Of a stretch of 64,000 nucleotides of DNA, positions 52,136 through 61,226 are shown in pieces. The position numbers were made by a program, and so were the translations under genes. Source of the stretch: Nocardioides sp. zg-1230 (GTDB lineage: Bacteria > Actinomycetota > Actinomycetes > Propionibacteriales > Nocardioidaceae); contig NZ_JABJQZ010000004.1 of the NCBI RefSeq assembly GCF_013155335.1, positions 682,001 through 746,000 of the forward strand, in the 5' to 3' direction. Under the pieces are notes generated by a model that made no database searches, was not told where the DNA came from, and saw only the letters and a list, made by a program, of their open reading frames with translations. The stretch's first letter is position 1. The number at the start of each line of letters is the position of its first letter.

Positions 52136-53251
52136 GTGCCGTCAGCATTGCTCATCCTGTTCCTGCTCGTCGCCGTGTTCGTCGTCGTCATGCTCGCGAA
52201 GACGGTCCGCATCGTGCCCCAGGCACGCGCGGGCATCGTCGAGCGCTTCGGCAAGTACAAGGGGACGCTGCCGGCAGGGCTCAACATCGTCGTGCCGTTC
52301 ATCGACAAGGTGCGCTACCTCATCGACCTGCGCGAGCAGGTCGTGAGCTTCCCGCCGCAGCCGGTGATCACCGAGGACAACCTGGTGGTGTCGATCGACA
52401 CCGTCATCTACTTCCAGGTCACGGACCCGGTGGCGGCGACCTACGAGATCGCCAACTACATCCAGGCCGTCGAGCAGCTGACCATGACCACGCTGCGCAA
52501 CATCGTCGGTGGCATGGACCTCGAGCAGACGCTGACCTCGCGCGAGGAGATCAACAACGGCCTGCGCGGTGTGCTCGACGAGGCGACCGGCAAGTGGGGG
52601 ATCCGGGTCAACCGCGTCGAGATCAAGGGCATCGACCCGCCGCCGTCGATCAAGGACGCGATGGAGAAGCAGATGCGCGCCGACCGCGACAAGCGTGCGC
52701 TCATCCTGACCGCCGAGGGCCAGCGCCAGTCGGCCATCCTGACCGCCGAGGGAAACAAGCAGTCGGCGATCCTCAACGCCGAGGGTGACCGCGAGTCGCA
52801 GATCCTCCGCGCGCAGGCCGACCGGGAGGCCCAGATCCTGCGCGCCCAGGGTGAGGGACAGGCCATCCAGACGGTCTTCCAGGCCATCCACGACGGCCAG
52901 CCCGACCAGTCGCTGCTCGCCTACCAGTACCTCCAGATGATGCCGAAGATCGCCGAGGGCAGCGCCAACAAGGTGTGGGTCATCCCCTCGGAGATCACCA
53001 AGGCGATGGAGGGCCTCGGGTCCTCGATCCACGAGATCGCCGGCATCCCGAAGGACGCGACGCCCCGCACGCGGGTGGACATGGGCTCCTCCGAGCCGCA
53101 GCTGCCGCGCGGTTCGGACGACCCGGAGATGCGGGCGACAAGCGAGGCGGTGCAGCAGGCGATCGCCGAGGCCGAGATCGCCGCCAACCCGGGCAAGTCC
53201 GCACGGTCGTCGATCGACCCCACTGACCCGGGAGCACCTGCCGGCCAGTGA
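52136..53251 (+). CDS. SPFH-domain protein (stomatin/QmcA-like)
   Basis: 371 residues. N-terminal membrane helix (2-22), then the SPFH domain beginning RIVPQARAGIVERFGKYKGT, with PPQPVITEDNLVVSIDTVIY in the middle. From about 180 to 250 a charged coil repeats units such as AILTAEGNKQ and QILRAQADRE, which promotes oligomer formation. The C-terminal tail from 310 on is disordered and acidic. The GTG has GGGGGAG upstream. Partner of the NfeD protein 67 bases before it. Confidence 0.92.
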   Translation: MPSALLILFLLVAVFVVVMLAKTVRIVPQARAGIVERFGKYKGTLPAGLNIVVPFIDKVRYLIDLREQVVSFPPQPVITEDNLVVSIDTVIYFQVTDPVAATYEIANYIQAVEQLTMTTLRNIVGGMDLEQTLTSREEINNGLRGVLDEATGKWGIRVNRVEIKGIDPPPSIKDAMEKQMRADRDKRALILTAEGQRQSAILTAEGNKQSAILNAEGDRESQILRAQADREAQILRAQGEGQAIQTVFQAIHDGQPDQSLLAYQYLQMMPKIAEGSANKVWVIPSEITKAMEGLGSSIHEIAGIPKDATPRTRVDMGSSEPQLPRGSDDPEMRATSEAVQQAIAEAEIAANPGKSARSSIDPTDPGAPAGQ

Positions 53252-54009
53252 GTCCACTAGAAGCCGCGCTGATCGCCCTCGCGGGCGTGGCCGCCGGCAC
53301 CATCAACACCGTGGTGGGGTCGGGAACGTTGATCACGTTCCCGACCCTCCTCGCGTTCGGCGTACCCCCGGTGACCGCCAACGTCAGCAACACCGTCGGC
53401 CTCGTGCCGGGCAGCATGTCGGGGGTCTTCGGCTACCGCCGCGAGCTCGCCGGGCAGGGCGCCCGCGTCCTGCGGCTGGGCTCGGCGTCGCTGCTCGGCG
53501 GTGTCGTCGGTGCGCTGCTCCTGCTGTGGCTGCCGTCGTCGGCCTTCGACACGATCGTCCCGGTGCTCATCGCGCTCGGCGTGGTGCTCGTCGTCCTGGG
53601 GCCGCGCATCCAGCGGTCGGTCGCCGCCCGCGCCGAGTCGCGGGGCGGCATCCCCGACCACGGCGTGTGGTGGGTCTGGCCGGCCGTGGCCGCCGCGGGT
53701 GTCTACGGCGGCTACTTCGGTGCGGCGCAGGGCGTGCTGCTGATGGCGATCCTCGGCATCGGCGTCGTCGACTCGATCCAGCGGCACACGGCCACGAAGA
53801 ACCTGCTCGCCCTGATCGTCAACGCCGTCGCCGCGCTGGTCTTCATCGCCGTCGCCGACGTCGACTGGGTCGTGGCCGGCCTCATCGCGCTCGGCTCGGT
53901 GGTGGGCGGCCAGATCGGCGCGACCGTCGGGCGCCGCCTCCCGCCCGCCCTGCTTCGCGCCGTCATCGCCGCGGTCGGGGTCGTGGCGCTCGTGGTGCTG
54001 CTCGTCTGA
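53248..54009 (+). CDS. TauE/SafE family anion permease
   Basis: 253 residues with about eight membrane helices. GVAAGTINTVVGSGTLITFP near 14 and YGGYFGAAQGVLLMAILG near 150 are the two inverted-repeat signatures of TauE/SafE, which move sulfonates or sulfite. GTG start in the stop of the SPFH gene (GTGA). The actual substrate is unknown. Confidence 0.9.
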   Translation: MSPLEAALIALAGVAAGTINTVVGSGTLITFPTLLAFGVPPVTANVSNTVGLVPGSMSGVFGYRRELAGQGARVLRLGSASLLGGVVGALLLLWLPSSAFDTIVPVLIALGVVLVVLGPRIQRSVAARAESRGGIPDHGVWWVWPAVAAAGVYGGYFGAAQGVLLMAILGIGVVDSIQRHTATKNLLALIVNAVAALVFIAVADVDWVVAGLIALGSVVGGQIGATVGRRLPPALLRAVIAAVGVVALVVLLV

Positions 54010-54030
54010 GTGCGCCCTGTCCCACACCTG

Positions 54031-54069
54031 CTGGGTCGAGGAGGGACGTAGTCCCTTCGCGAGACCCGG
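54031..54069 (+). repeat. Intergenic palindromic element (REP-like)
   Basis: Two-step hairpin: outer arms GGGTC (54033-54037) and GACCC (54063-54067), inner arms AGGGAC (54042-54047) and GTCCCT (54051-54056). From memory, GTCGAGGAGG...TCGAGAC-type palindromes are dispersed in Nocardioides intergenic regions. Only one copy is in this window. It could also end the TauE transcript, whose stop is 22 bases before. Confidence 0.45.
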
Positions 54070-54137
54070 AAGAACGGCGTGGCGGACGGGTGTCCACAGA
54101 CCGCTCCTCGACGGGTGCCGTTGTCGTACCCGACGGC

Positions 54138-54158
54138 TAGGGTCGAACACATGAGCGA
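54138..54158 (+). promoter_or_regulatory. Leaderless -10 and degenerate LexA box of the second HNH gene
   Basis: TAGGGT (54138-54143) is seven bases before the ATG at 54151. TCGAAC (54143-54148) followed by four bases and GAGCGA (54153-54158) matches the LexA site TCGAAC-N4-GTTCGA at 10 of 12 positions and covers the start codon. Confidence 0.5.
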
Positions 54159-55649
54159 AGCGCTGGCGGACCGGGTGGCGGGTGGGGTCGAGGACCTCAC
54201 CGCCTCTGACCTGCTCGCTGCGATCCGACAGCGTCGCGTGGACGAAAACCGCGCCGCTGCCGACCAGCTCCTCCTGGCGGCGCAGTGGGCGGACCTGCAT
54301 CCGCCGGAGTCGATCCACGACGCAGCGTCGTTCTCGGTGCCGGGCTGGGAGCACGAGGAGCCCATCGCGGGTGAGGGGTGCCCGCTGGTGGCGGAGTTCT
54401 GCGTGGCCGAGCTCGGCGGCGTCCTCGGGGTGTCGACGGTGGCGGCGAAGAAGCTGATCGGGCAGGCGTTGGAGCTGCGGCACCGGCTGCCGCGGTTGTG
54501 GGCGCAGGTCCAGGCCGGCCGGGTGCCGGCGTGGAAGGCACGCGCGGTCGCCGAGACCACCATCCACTCCTCCCCGTCGCTGACGCGGGCGGCGGCCGGG
54601 TTCGTGGACGCGCAGGTCGCCGCGGTCGCCGGGAAGGTCGGCCCCGCCCAGCTCGATCGGCTCGTCGCGGAGGCCATCAAGCGGTACGACCTCGCCGAGC
54701 CCGACCGGTCGGCTGATAGCCCTCTCAAACACTTTCGACGACGCGCCGTGCGGACCCCCCCCCGTTCTGCGAGAGTTTCTTCCGCGTGCCGGAGGACGGG
54801 TACCTCTACGTGGACCCGCGTCACGTGAGGATCGACACCGAGGACGTGCACTTCGCCGGGACCATGCGGGTCGAGGCGGAGGTGGACATGGCCGACGCGA
54901 TCGACCTCGACCGGGCCGTCGCCCACGGTGCCGCGACCCAGGCCGCGCTGGGATCGACCGAGTCTCTCGACGTCCGCCGGGCCAAGGCGCTCGGTGAGCT
55001 CGCTCGCACCCAGACCGCGCTCGACCTCCACACCACGGGCGCACGCACCACCGCGATGACAGACGACGGCGACGGTCTGCCGGTCGCGCGGGAGGTCGTG
55101 CTCCACGCCCATTTCGACGCGGGCTTCGCCGGCGACGCCACCGTGTTCGGGCCGACCGGGCGGCTGGCGGAGGGCCAGCGGCTCGTGCTGCTCGACCAGG
55201 TCAAGTCGTGGTGTGCCGACACGCGCACGAAGGTGACGATCAAGCCGGTCATCGACCTCAACACCCATCTGAAGACCGACGCCTACGAGGTTCCGGACCG
55301 GATCCGCGAGCACGTGATCCTCCGCGACCGCACCTGCGTGTTCCCGCGGTGCACCCGACCGGCCAGAGGTTGCGACGTCGACCACGTCATCCCCTATGAC
55401 CCAGACGCCGAAGCCGAGGGCCGGCCTCAACCCGGGCCGACACAGACCGACAACCTCGCCTGCCTGTGCCGGTCCCACCACAGGCTCAAGACGCACTCGG
55501 CCTGGCGCTACGAGATGGTCGCGCCCGGGGTGTTCGAGTGGACCAGCCCGCACGGGTACCGCTACCGCCGCGACCACACCGGCACCACCACGATCGACTC
55601 ACCGGATCCGCCCGGCCTACCCGGCATCCCACGACCACGCCGACCATGA
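54151..55649 (+). pseudogene. DUF222/HNH endonuclease-domain gene, frameshifted at C9
   Basis: Two frames carry one protein. Frame 1 (54151 on) holds the DUF222 part up to YDLAEPDRSAD; a different frame, from about 54764, holds PEDGYLYVDPRHVRIDTEDV and the HNH domain with CVFPRCTRPARGCDVDHVI and then NLACLCRSHHRLKTH. The break lies at nine consecutive C (54755-54763): one more C would join them into a single frame of about 500 codons. It may be a true mutation, phase variation or a sequencing error. A segment of about 71 bases before PEDGYL (54718-54788) is unlike the rest of the family. Confidence 0.8.
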
Positions 55650-55690
55650 CCCCGCCCCGGACCCCGCTGACGTGACAACGGGGGGCCGGA

Positions 55691-55710
55691 GGCATGTCCA
55701 TGTGGATGCC
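55691..55710 (+). terminator. Weak hairpin after the broken HNH gene
   Basis: GGCAT and ATGCC arms with inner CCA/TGG pairs, 41 bases after the HNH stop; no T-tract. A second short stem CCCC-ATC-GGGG lies at about 55725-55735. Confidence 0.25.
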
Positions 55711-55771
55711 CTAGGGGCCGAGCTCCCCATCGGGGAACCAGCTGCCGGAAGTCTCCAGTCCGTTGTCCGGC

Positions 55772-56176
55772 GTGCGCCGTGTCACCAAGGACATCAGCGA
55801 CGATGACCTCTATGAGGCGTTCATGGAGTTTCTTGGATGCTTCGGAGTAGCCCGCGAGACGGCCGCAGGCGCGATCCGCCTCGACATCGCCGGCGCCATG
55901 TATCCCACCGGTTGCGAAGCAGGCCAGCCTCTGGTGGTGCGCCTCAGCCGAACCCAGCTCCGTCGACTGGCATGGGCTGAGGACAACATCGTCGATGACA
56001 CGGACCTCACGGAGGCGCCCCGTACGACGCATCATGTCGAGGTCGGGTTTGGCACGTTGACCTCTGGGCTGGCGGAGGCCTTCGAGTCTGGGATAGGCGC
56101 CGGGGCCGGCGTGCAGCCAGGCGAGCTCGTGTACGACGAGTCCGTCAACCGCCTGAGATATCGCGTCCGATCGTGA
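55772..56176 (+). CDS. Hypothetical protein
   Basis: About 134 residues. An acidic helix DISDDDLYEAFMEFLGCFGV is followed by a mixed region with LVVRLSRTQLRRLAWAEDNI and a C-terminal GVQPGELVYDESVNRLRYRV. No family is recognised. The start is unsure: GTG 55772 or TTG 55763. Codon third positions are less GC-rich than in neighbours, so it may be acquired. The 183 bases after it, up to 56359, show no gene. Confidence 0.5.
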   Translation: MRRVTKDISDDDLYEAFMEFLGCFGVARETAAGAIRLDIAGAMYPTGCEAGQPLVVRLSRTQLRRLAWAEDNIVDDTDLTEAPRTTHHVEVGFGTLTSGLAEAFESGIGAGAGVQPGELVYDESVNRLRYRVRS

Positions 56177-56359
56177 TTGGGGCTAGTAGGCAAGGCACGG
56201 CCAACCTTCCACTCATGCCCCATTCCGTTCGAGCTGCGTCAACGGTGCCCGGTCCACCAGGACGAGCGCGAACCTGTCGGTGATGCCCTGCTGGCACGGA
56301 TCTCGTGGGTGGAGCTTCCATGAATCCGCGGGGGATCAGCGGTGAGCACGTCGCCGGGC

Positions 56360-57361
56360 TCATGTGGTCGGCTGGAAACCATGTCGCGACGTCGCGGCCT
56401 CCCGATCCACCCACGCCGCCAGCCACCGGTCGAGGACGTCGTACGCCTCCTCGCGGACGGGCGGGCGGGAGAGGACGACGTCGTGGATGGCGCCCTCGAT
56501 CGCGATCGAGGTGACGTGGCGACCGACCGACGAGGCCCAGTGCCGGATCTGCTCCACGTCGAGCACGATGTCGTGCGTCGTGGCGCTCTCGTCGGTCTGC
56601 TCGCCGAACCAGGACCGGGCCGAGGAGAGCACGAGCGTGGGGGCATCGATGTCGAGTCCGGCGTGCAGCAGCGCGTGGCCGCGTCGTACGGCGCGCAGCC
56701 ACCCGACGTACACGGGCCGCGACTCGAGCGGCTTCCAGGTGAGGTCGTAGTCCCACTCGCCGCCGTGCTCGCGGTGCAGCGCACGGCCGTAGACCGTGCT
56801 GACCTTGCGGGGGATCTCCTGCATCGGCCGGCTGGTGCCGAGCCGCTCGATCGCCAGGCGCGCCGCCGGGCTGCGCAGCCACGCCGCCCCCTGCATGTCG
56901 AACCAGGGGGAGTTGAGCACCATCGCGGTCAGCTCGGTCGGCCGGCGCTCCCGCACCCAGAGCGGCACGGTCAGGCCGCCGGTCGAGTGACCCGAGGCGA
57001 TCACCTCGCGGTGCCCGTCGCGCTGGGTGATCCGCCACCACGCCAGGTCGATCTCGGCGAAGTACTCGCCGAGGTCGGCGACGTAGTGCGGGGTCTGGTG
57101 GTCGCGCAGGGAGCGGCCGTACTTGCGGAGGTCCAGGGCGTAGAACGTGTAGCCGCGATCCGCCCACCACCGGGCGTACTCGGTGTGGAAGAAGTAGTCG
57201 GCGAAGCCGTGGACGTGCAGCACGGCGCGGCCGTTGGGACGGTCGGGCGCCAGCGTCACGAGCGTGGCGACGACGGGGCCCTCGGGATCGGGTGGGAGCG
57301 AGATCGTCTCCACCCGGAAGTCAGGACCGAGGATGTCGGCCTGCAGCGGGACCAGCGGCAT
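56360..57361 (-). CDS. Alpha/beta hydrolase (monoglyceride lipase-like)
   Basis: 333 residues. RAVLHVHGFADYFFHTEYAR holds the oxyanion region, Ser126 in VIASGHSTGGLTVPLW is the nucleophile, and a late His in AIEGAIHDVVLSRP completes the triad; an Asp is expected in the strand before it. Such enzymes split lipid esters. No signal peptide, so cytosolic. The ATG is six bases after TAGGCT. Divergent from the SpoIIE phosphatase. Confidence 0.85.
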   Translation of the reverse strand: MPLVPLQADILGPDFRVETISLPPDPEGPVVATLVTLAPDRPNGRAVLHVHGFADYFFHTEYARWWADRGYTFYALDLRKYGRSLRDHQTPHYVADLGEYFAEIDLAWWRITQRDGHREVIASGHSTGGLTVPLWVRERRPTELTAMVLNSPWFDMQGAAWLRSPAARLAIERLGTSRPMQEIPRKVSTVYGRALHREHGGEWDYDLTWKPLESRPVYVGWLRAVRRGHALLHAGLDIDAPTLVLSSARSWFGEQTDESATTHDIVLDVEQIRHWASSVGRHVTSIAIEGAIHDVVLSRPPVREEAYDVLDRWLAAWVDREAATSRHGFQPTT

Positions 57362-57367
57362 GCGGGG

Positions 57368-57373
57368 AGCCTA
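57368..57373 (-). promoter_or_regulatory. Leaderless -10 for alpha/beta hydrolase
   Basis: TAGGCT on the minus strand, six bases before the ATG at 57361. Confidence 0.55.
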
Positions 57374-57428
57374 TCGACCGGCTGCGCCGACTTTCCCGGT
57401 TCACCCTCGGGGAACATCTGTCGAGCCC

Positions 57429-57434
57429 TACCCT
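57429..57434 (+). promoter_or_regulatory. Leaderless -10 for SpoIIE phosphatase gene
   Basis: TACCCT, six bases before the GTG at 57441. Confidence 0.55.
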
Positions 57435-57440
57435 TCGGAC

Positions 57441-58577
57441 GTGTCGAGTGCGCTGGGGTCCGTGGCGCGCGGCATCACGTCGTACGTCCAGCAGCGCGTC
57501 GCGGGCTGGCGCACCGGATCGCGCGGCAGCCAGGCGTTCCTCCTGCTCGTGCTCGTCGCCTCCGTGGCCGTCGCCGTGGGCATCGGGGAGCTGGCGCAGG
57601 TCGTCGTCCCGGTGGCGCTGTGGTTCCTCTTCCTGATGCTCGGCCTCATGCTGCTGCGCTTCGTGCCCCTGCTGCTGCTGACCGTGGTCCTGGTGGCGGC
57701 GGCCCTCTGGACGTCGGTCGAGACCGGCTTCAGCACCCCGAGCCGCGAGGCGGCGCTGGTCATCCTCGCCGTGGGCGTGCTGCTCGCGATCTACCAGGCC
57801 AGCCGCCAGCGCTCGGGCCTGCCGATGGCGCTCAGCGAGGCCGTGCTGAGCCAGCTGCGTGACCGCCTGCAGCGCCAGGGCGTCGTGCCGCCGCTGCCCC
57901 GCGGCTGGCGCTCCGAGTCCGCCACCATCACCGCCAACGGACCGAGCTATGCCGGTGACTTCCTCGTCGCCGACCTGCGCGAGGGACGGTGGCTGGAGAT
58001 GGCCCTGGTCGACGTGTGCGGCAAGGGGACGTCCGTCGGCCCGCAGGCGCTGCAGTTCGCCGGCGCCCTCGGCGGCCTGATCGGGGCCCTGCCCCCGGCC
58101 GAGCTGATGGCCGCTGCCAACCACTTCCTGCTCCGCCAGGAGTCCGACGAGTCGCTGGCGACGGCCGTGCACATCAAGGTCGACCTGGTCACCGGCGACT
58201 ACACGATCACCAGCGCCGGCCACCCGCCCGCCCTCCACTGGCACCTCGGCCAGCGCGGCTGGTCGGTCGACAACGCGCGCGGCATGGCGCTCGGCGTCAT
58301 CGACGAGGCCGACTTCACCCCGAGTCGCGGTCGGCTCCGCCCGGGGGAGGCGCTGATGTTCTACACCGACGGCGTCATCGAGTCCGCGGACAAGGACCTC
58401 GACGCCGGCATCGAGTGGCTGCGGCACGAGGCGCTCAAGGCGGTCGACGCCCGCGGCTTCACCGGCATGCCCAAGCGGGTGCTCAAGAAGGTGCCGCGCG
58501 GGGACGACGACCGCGCCATGCTCGTGCTGGAGCGCCAGGCGCTGACCTCGCCCGAGCTGCTGGGTGGGGTCACTTAG
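57441..58577 (+). CDS. Membrane-bound PP2C/SpoIIE-type protein phosphatase
   Basis: 378 residues. Three or four membrane helices lie between 30 and 115. Residues about 150-360 form a SpoIIE domain: YAGDFLVADLREGRWLEMAL, then VDVCGKGTSVGPQALQFAG, TSAGHPPALHW and LMFYTDGVIES, which include the metal-binding Asp residues. Such proteins dephosphorylate anti-sigma-factor antagonists. There is no PAS, GAF or kinase domain. The stop overlaps that of the convergent ABC gene in TTAG. Confidence 0.9.
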   Translation: MSSALGSVARGITSYVQQRVAGWRTGSRGSQAFLLLVLVASVAVAVGIGELAQVVVPVALWFLFLMLGLMLLRFVPLLLLTVVLVAAALWTSVETGFSTPSREAALVILAVGVLLAIYQASRQRSGLPMALSEAVLSQLRDRLQRQGVVPPLPRGWRSESATITANGPSYAGDFLVADLREGRWLEMALVDVCGKGTSVGPQALQFAGALGGLIGALPPAELMAAANHFLLRQESDESLATAVHIKVDLVTGDYTITSAGHPPALHWHLGQRGWSVDNARGMALGVIDEADFTPSRGRLRPGEALMFYTDGVIESADKDLDAGIEWLRHEALKAVDARGFTGMPKRVLKKVPRGDDDRAMLVLERQALTSPELLGGVT

Positions 58578-59539
58578 GCGCGCGAGTAGAGCTCGCGGAT
58601 CACGTCCTCGATGTCGGGCTCCTGGATCGACAGGTCCGCCACGTCGTACGACGCCGCGACCGCGGCCACGATGGGCGCGGCGCTCGCGTCGGCCGGGAAG
58701 GACAACCACTGCCGCGGTCCGTCGACCCGGCGCACGGTCGCCCCGGGCACGACGACGGGCGGCGCCTCGTCGACGAGGTCGACCACGAGCATGCGGGACG
58801 AACCGCCCTGGGCGTGGAGCCCGGCGAGCGGGCCGTCGTACACCGACGTCCCGTGGTCGATCACGATGACGCGGTCACAGAGCGCCTCGATGTCCTGCAG
58901 GTCGTGGGTCGTGAGGACCAGGGTGGTGCCGCGCTCGTCGTTGAGCGCGCGGAGGAACTCGCGCAGCCGGCCCTTGCTGACGACGTCGAGGCCGATCGTC
59001 GGCTCGTCGAGGTAGAGCACCTCGGGGTCGTGCAGCAGGGCTGCGGTGATGTCGCCGCGCATCCGCTGGCCCAGGCTGAGCTGGCGCACCGGCGTGTCGA
59101 GCTGGTCGCCGAGGTCGAGCAGGTCGACGAACCGGTCGAGGTTGTCGCGGTAGCGCGCGGGCGAGATCCGGTACATCTTCTGCAGCAGCTCGAAGGAGTC
59201 GCGCAGCGGCAGGTCCCACCACAGCGTCGATCGCTGGCCGAAGACCACGCCGATCCGCCGGGCGAGCTCGACCCGGTCGCGGCTGGGGTCGAGACCGGCG
59301 ACCCTGACCTGCCCACCGGTGGGCACCAAGATCCCGGTCAGCATCTTGATCGTGGTCGACTTCCCGGCACCGTTGGGCCCGATGTAGCCGACCATCTCGC
59401 CGGCATCGACGGCGAACGTCAGGTCGTGGACGGCGAGCACGGACTCGCGGACCCGCCGTCGCCGGCCGTCGACCCGGCGCCGTACGTCGAAGGTGCGCTC
59501 GAGGTCACGCACGTCGATCAGTGGCCCTGTGGCAGGCAT
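58574..59539 (-). CDS. ABC transporter ATP-binding protein
   Basis: 321 residues. Walker A is GPNGAGKSTTIKMLTG near 57, the Q-loop VVFGQRSTLWWDLPL near 105, the signature LSLGQRMRGDITAALL near 155 (Leu for the first Gly of LSGGQ, as in this subfamily), Walker B VLYLDEPTIGLD near 178, then LTTHDLQDIEALCD. It serves the two permeases upstream on the same strand. The ATG is two bases after the permease stop. Confidence 0.91.
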   Translation of the reverse strand: MPATGPLIDVRDLERTFDVRRRVDGRRRRVRESVLAVHDLTFAVDAGEMVGYIGPNGAGKSTTIKMLTGILVPTGGQVRVAGLDPSRDRVELARRIGVVFGQRSTLWWDLPLRDSFELLQKMYRISPARYRDNLDRFVDLLDLGDQLDTPVRQLSLGQRMRGDITAALLHDPEVLYLDEPTIGLDVVSKGRLREFLRALNDERGTTLVLTTHDLQDIEALCDRVIVIDHGTSVYDGPLAGLHAQGGSSRMLVVDLVDEAPPVVVPGATVRRVDGPRQWLSFPADASAAPIVAAVAASYDVADLSIQEPDIEDVIRELYSRA

Positions 59540-59541
59540 GG

Positions 59542-60354
59542 TCAGCTCCCCGTGGAGGTGTAGTGGCGGACGCCGGAGCGCCACACGAGCAGGGCGGCGG
59601 CCATCGTCAGCAGACCCGCCACCGGTGAGGCGAACTGGAACGCCTCGGGCATCCCCGCCGGGTCGGTGCGGCCGAGGAGGTAGAGGCAGGGGTACCAGTT
59701 GACGAAGGCGACCGGGATGACGAACGTCAGGCCCACCAGGACCTCGCGCGGGAAGATGTTGAGCGGGTACTGGGTGATCGTCGCACCGCCGTAGGTGAAG
59801 GCGTTGGCGAACTCCGTCGCGTCGGTCGTCCAGAACTGGACGCAGGAGAAGCCGACGAAGAGCCCGAAGAACAGCAGGCCGCCGCTGAGCAGCATCGACA
59901 CCGCCACCAGCGCGCGCGACGGCGTCCAGTCGACGTAGGTACACGCCCACCCGAACACGATCGACGCCTGGGTCAGCCGCCCGAGCCGGCGCAGCGTGAA
60001 CTGGTCGGCGCACACCTGGACGAGCAGCGGCACCGGCTTGGTCATCATCTGGTCCAGCCGACCGGTGCGGATGTAGGTGCCGATCCGCTCGACGCTGCCG
60101 ATCGCGGTGTCGGCCACCGCCAGCGCGAGGGACGCGCTGCCGTAGAGCAGCGCCACCTCGGGGAGCGTGAAGCCTCCGAGATCGTCGAGGTGGGCGAACA
60201 TGATCCAGAGCCCCACGAAGTCGAGACCGGTGATCAGCCCGTTGCCCACCGCGAGCAGCACGAACGACGTCGGGTACTGCCAGGCGGCGCGGATCCAGAG
60301 CCACGCGATCTGGAAGTAGGTGCGCAGGTGCAGCGCAGGTCCGGACTCAGCCAC
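59542..60354 (-). CDS. ABC-2 family permease, subunit 2
   Basis: 270 residues, six helices, of the DUF990/ABC2-6 kind: SVERIGTYIRTGRLDQMMTK is the marked cytoplasmic loop, and YPLNIFPREVLVGLTFVIPV precedes the last helices. The GTG start overlaps the end of the other permease by eight bases. Two unequal permeases with one ATPase is the usual set for this group (viologen/daunorubicin-type exporters). Confidence 0.86.
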   Translation of the reverse strand: MAESGPALHLRTYFQIAWLWIRAAWQYPTSFVLLAVGNGLITGLDFVGLWIMFAHLDDLGGFTLPEVALLYGSASLALAVADTAIGSVERIGTYIRTGRLDQMMTKPVPLLVQVCADQFTLRRLGRLTQASIVFGWACTYVDWTPSRALVAVSMLLSGGLLFFGLFVGFSCVQFWTTDATEFANAFTYGGATITQYPLNIFPREVLVGLTFVIPVAFVNWYPCLYLLGRTDPAGMPEAFQFASPVAGLLTMAAALLVWRSGVRHYTSTGS

Positions 60355-61144
60355 CCTGCACCACCACCTTGCGGGTGGCCAGGCGCAGCACGCCCTGGCA
60401 CCCGGCGAGCAGCACGACGGCCCACATCACCTGGAAGCCGAGCGCGGCGAGGAGGTCGACGCCCGTGTGCTTGCCGAGCCAGACGTCGGCGGGGACCTGG
60501 ACGTACGACGCCCACGGCAGGGCGCGGGCGAGCGTGCCGAGCCAGCCGGGGAAGAGCACGAGCGGCAGCATCATCCCGCTGAAGAAGATCGCGAAGGCTC
60601 CGCTCATCACCTTCACGCCGGACTGGTCGAGCAACCAGAAGGCGGTGCTCGCGACGAGGAAGCGGATCGCGAAGCTCACGACCACCGCCAGCACCAACGA
60701 CACCGCGAAGGCGAGCGCGGTCAGGGGGGAGGAGGGGAGCGAGATCTCGAAGACCAGGAAGCCGATGATCGTGGGCCCGACCCCCCGCGTGAGGAGGTGG
60801 TACGCCGCCCGGCCGAGGTCGCTGGCGAGGTACCACCCGACGAGCCCGACGGGGCGGTAGAGGTCGATCGCCACGTCACCGGTGCGGATGCGCTCGGCGA
60901 GGTCGTCGGTGGTCCCGCCACCCCAGAGGGCGATGGTCATCAGCAGCGCCTGGCCGAGCCAGACGTAGGTCACCGCGTCCTGGGCGTCGTACCCGCCAGC
61001 GGTGGGGTTGGCCCTCCACAGCGCGAGGTAGGCGTAGGAGTAGATGATCCCGAACACCGAGTTGGTGAAGATCCCGGCGAGCGTCGCGGCCCGGTAGGTG
61101 GAGTAGCGGCGGAACGCGCGGGTCGCGATGGCGACGTGCAGCAC
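60347..61144 (-). CDS. ABC-2 family permease, subunit 1
   Basis: 265 residues, six helices. It starts LHVAIATRAFRRYSTYRAAT and has the loop TDDLAERIRTGDVAIDLYRP, equivalent to that in subunit 2, showing that the two permeases are paralogues. GTG start. First gene of the operon; the -10 could not be assigned. A 12-bp hairpin (61162-61201) lies directly upstream. Confidence 0.86.
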   Translation of the reverse strand: MLHVAIATRAFRRYSTYRAATLAGIFTNSVFGIIYSYAYLALWRANPTAGGYDAQDAVTYVWLGQALLMTIALWGGGTTDDLAERIRTGDVAIDLYRPVGLVGWYLASDLGRAAYHLLTRGVGPTIIGFLVFEISLPSSPLTALAFAVSLVLAVVVSFAIRFLVASTAFWLLDQSGVKVMSGAFAIFFSGMMLPLVLFPGWLGTLARALPWASYVQVPADVWLGKHTGVDLLAALGFQVMWAVVLLAGCQGVLRLATRKVVVQGG

Positions 61145-61161
61145 GCTTCCCCCTCAACGAC

Positions 61162-61201
61162 GACGATCCCCGGTCCACCCACGAGGGGGCCGGGGATCGT
61201 C
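61162..61201 (-). terminator. 12-bp hairpin between CAP gene and ABC operon
   Basis: Perfect arms GACGATCCCCGG (61162-61173) and CCGGGGATCGTC (61190-61201), 16-base loop. It lies 25 bases after the CAP gene stop and 17 bases before the permease start, all on the minus strand. Likely terminator, without a T-tract. Confidence 0.6.
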
Positions 61202-61226
61202 TCACACGGTAGGGGTGCCGTGCACC

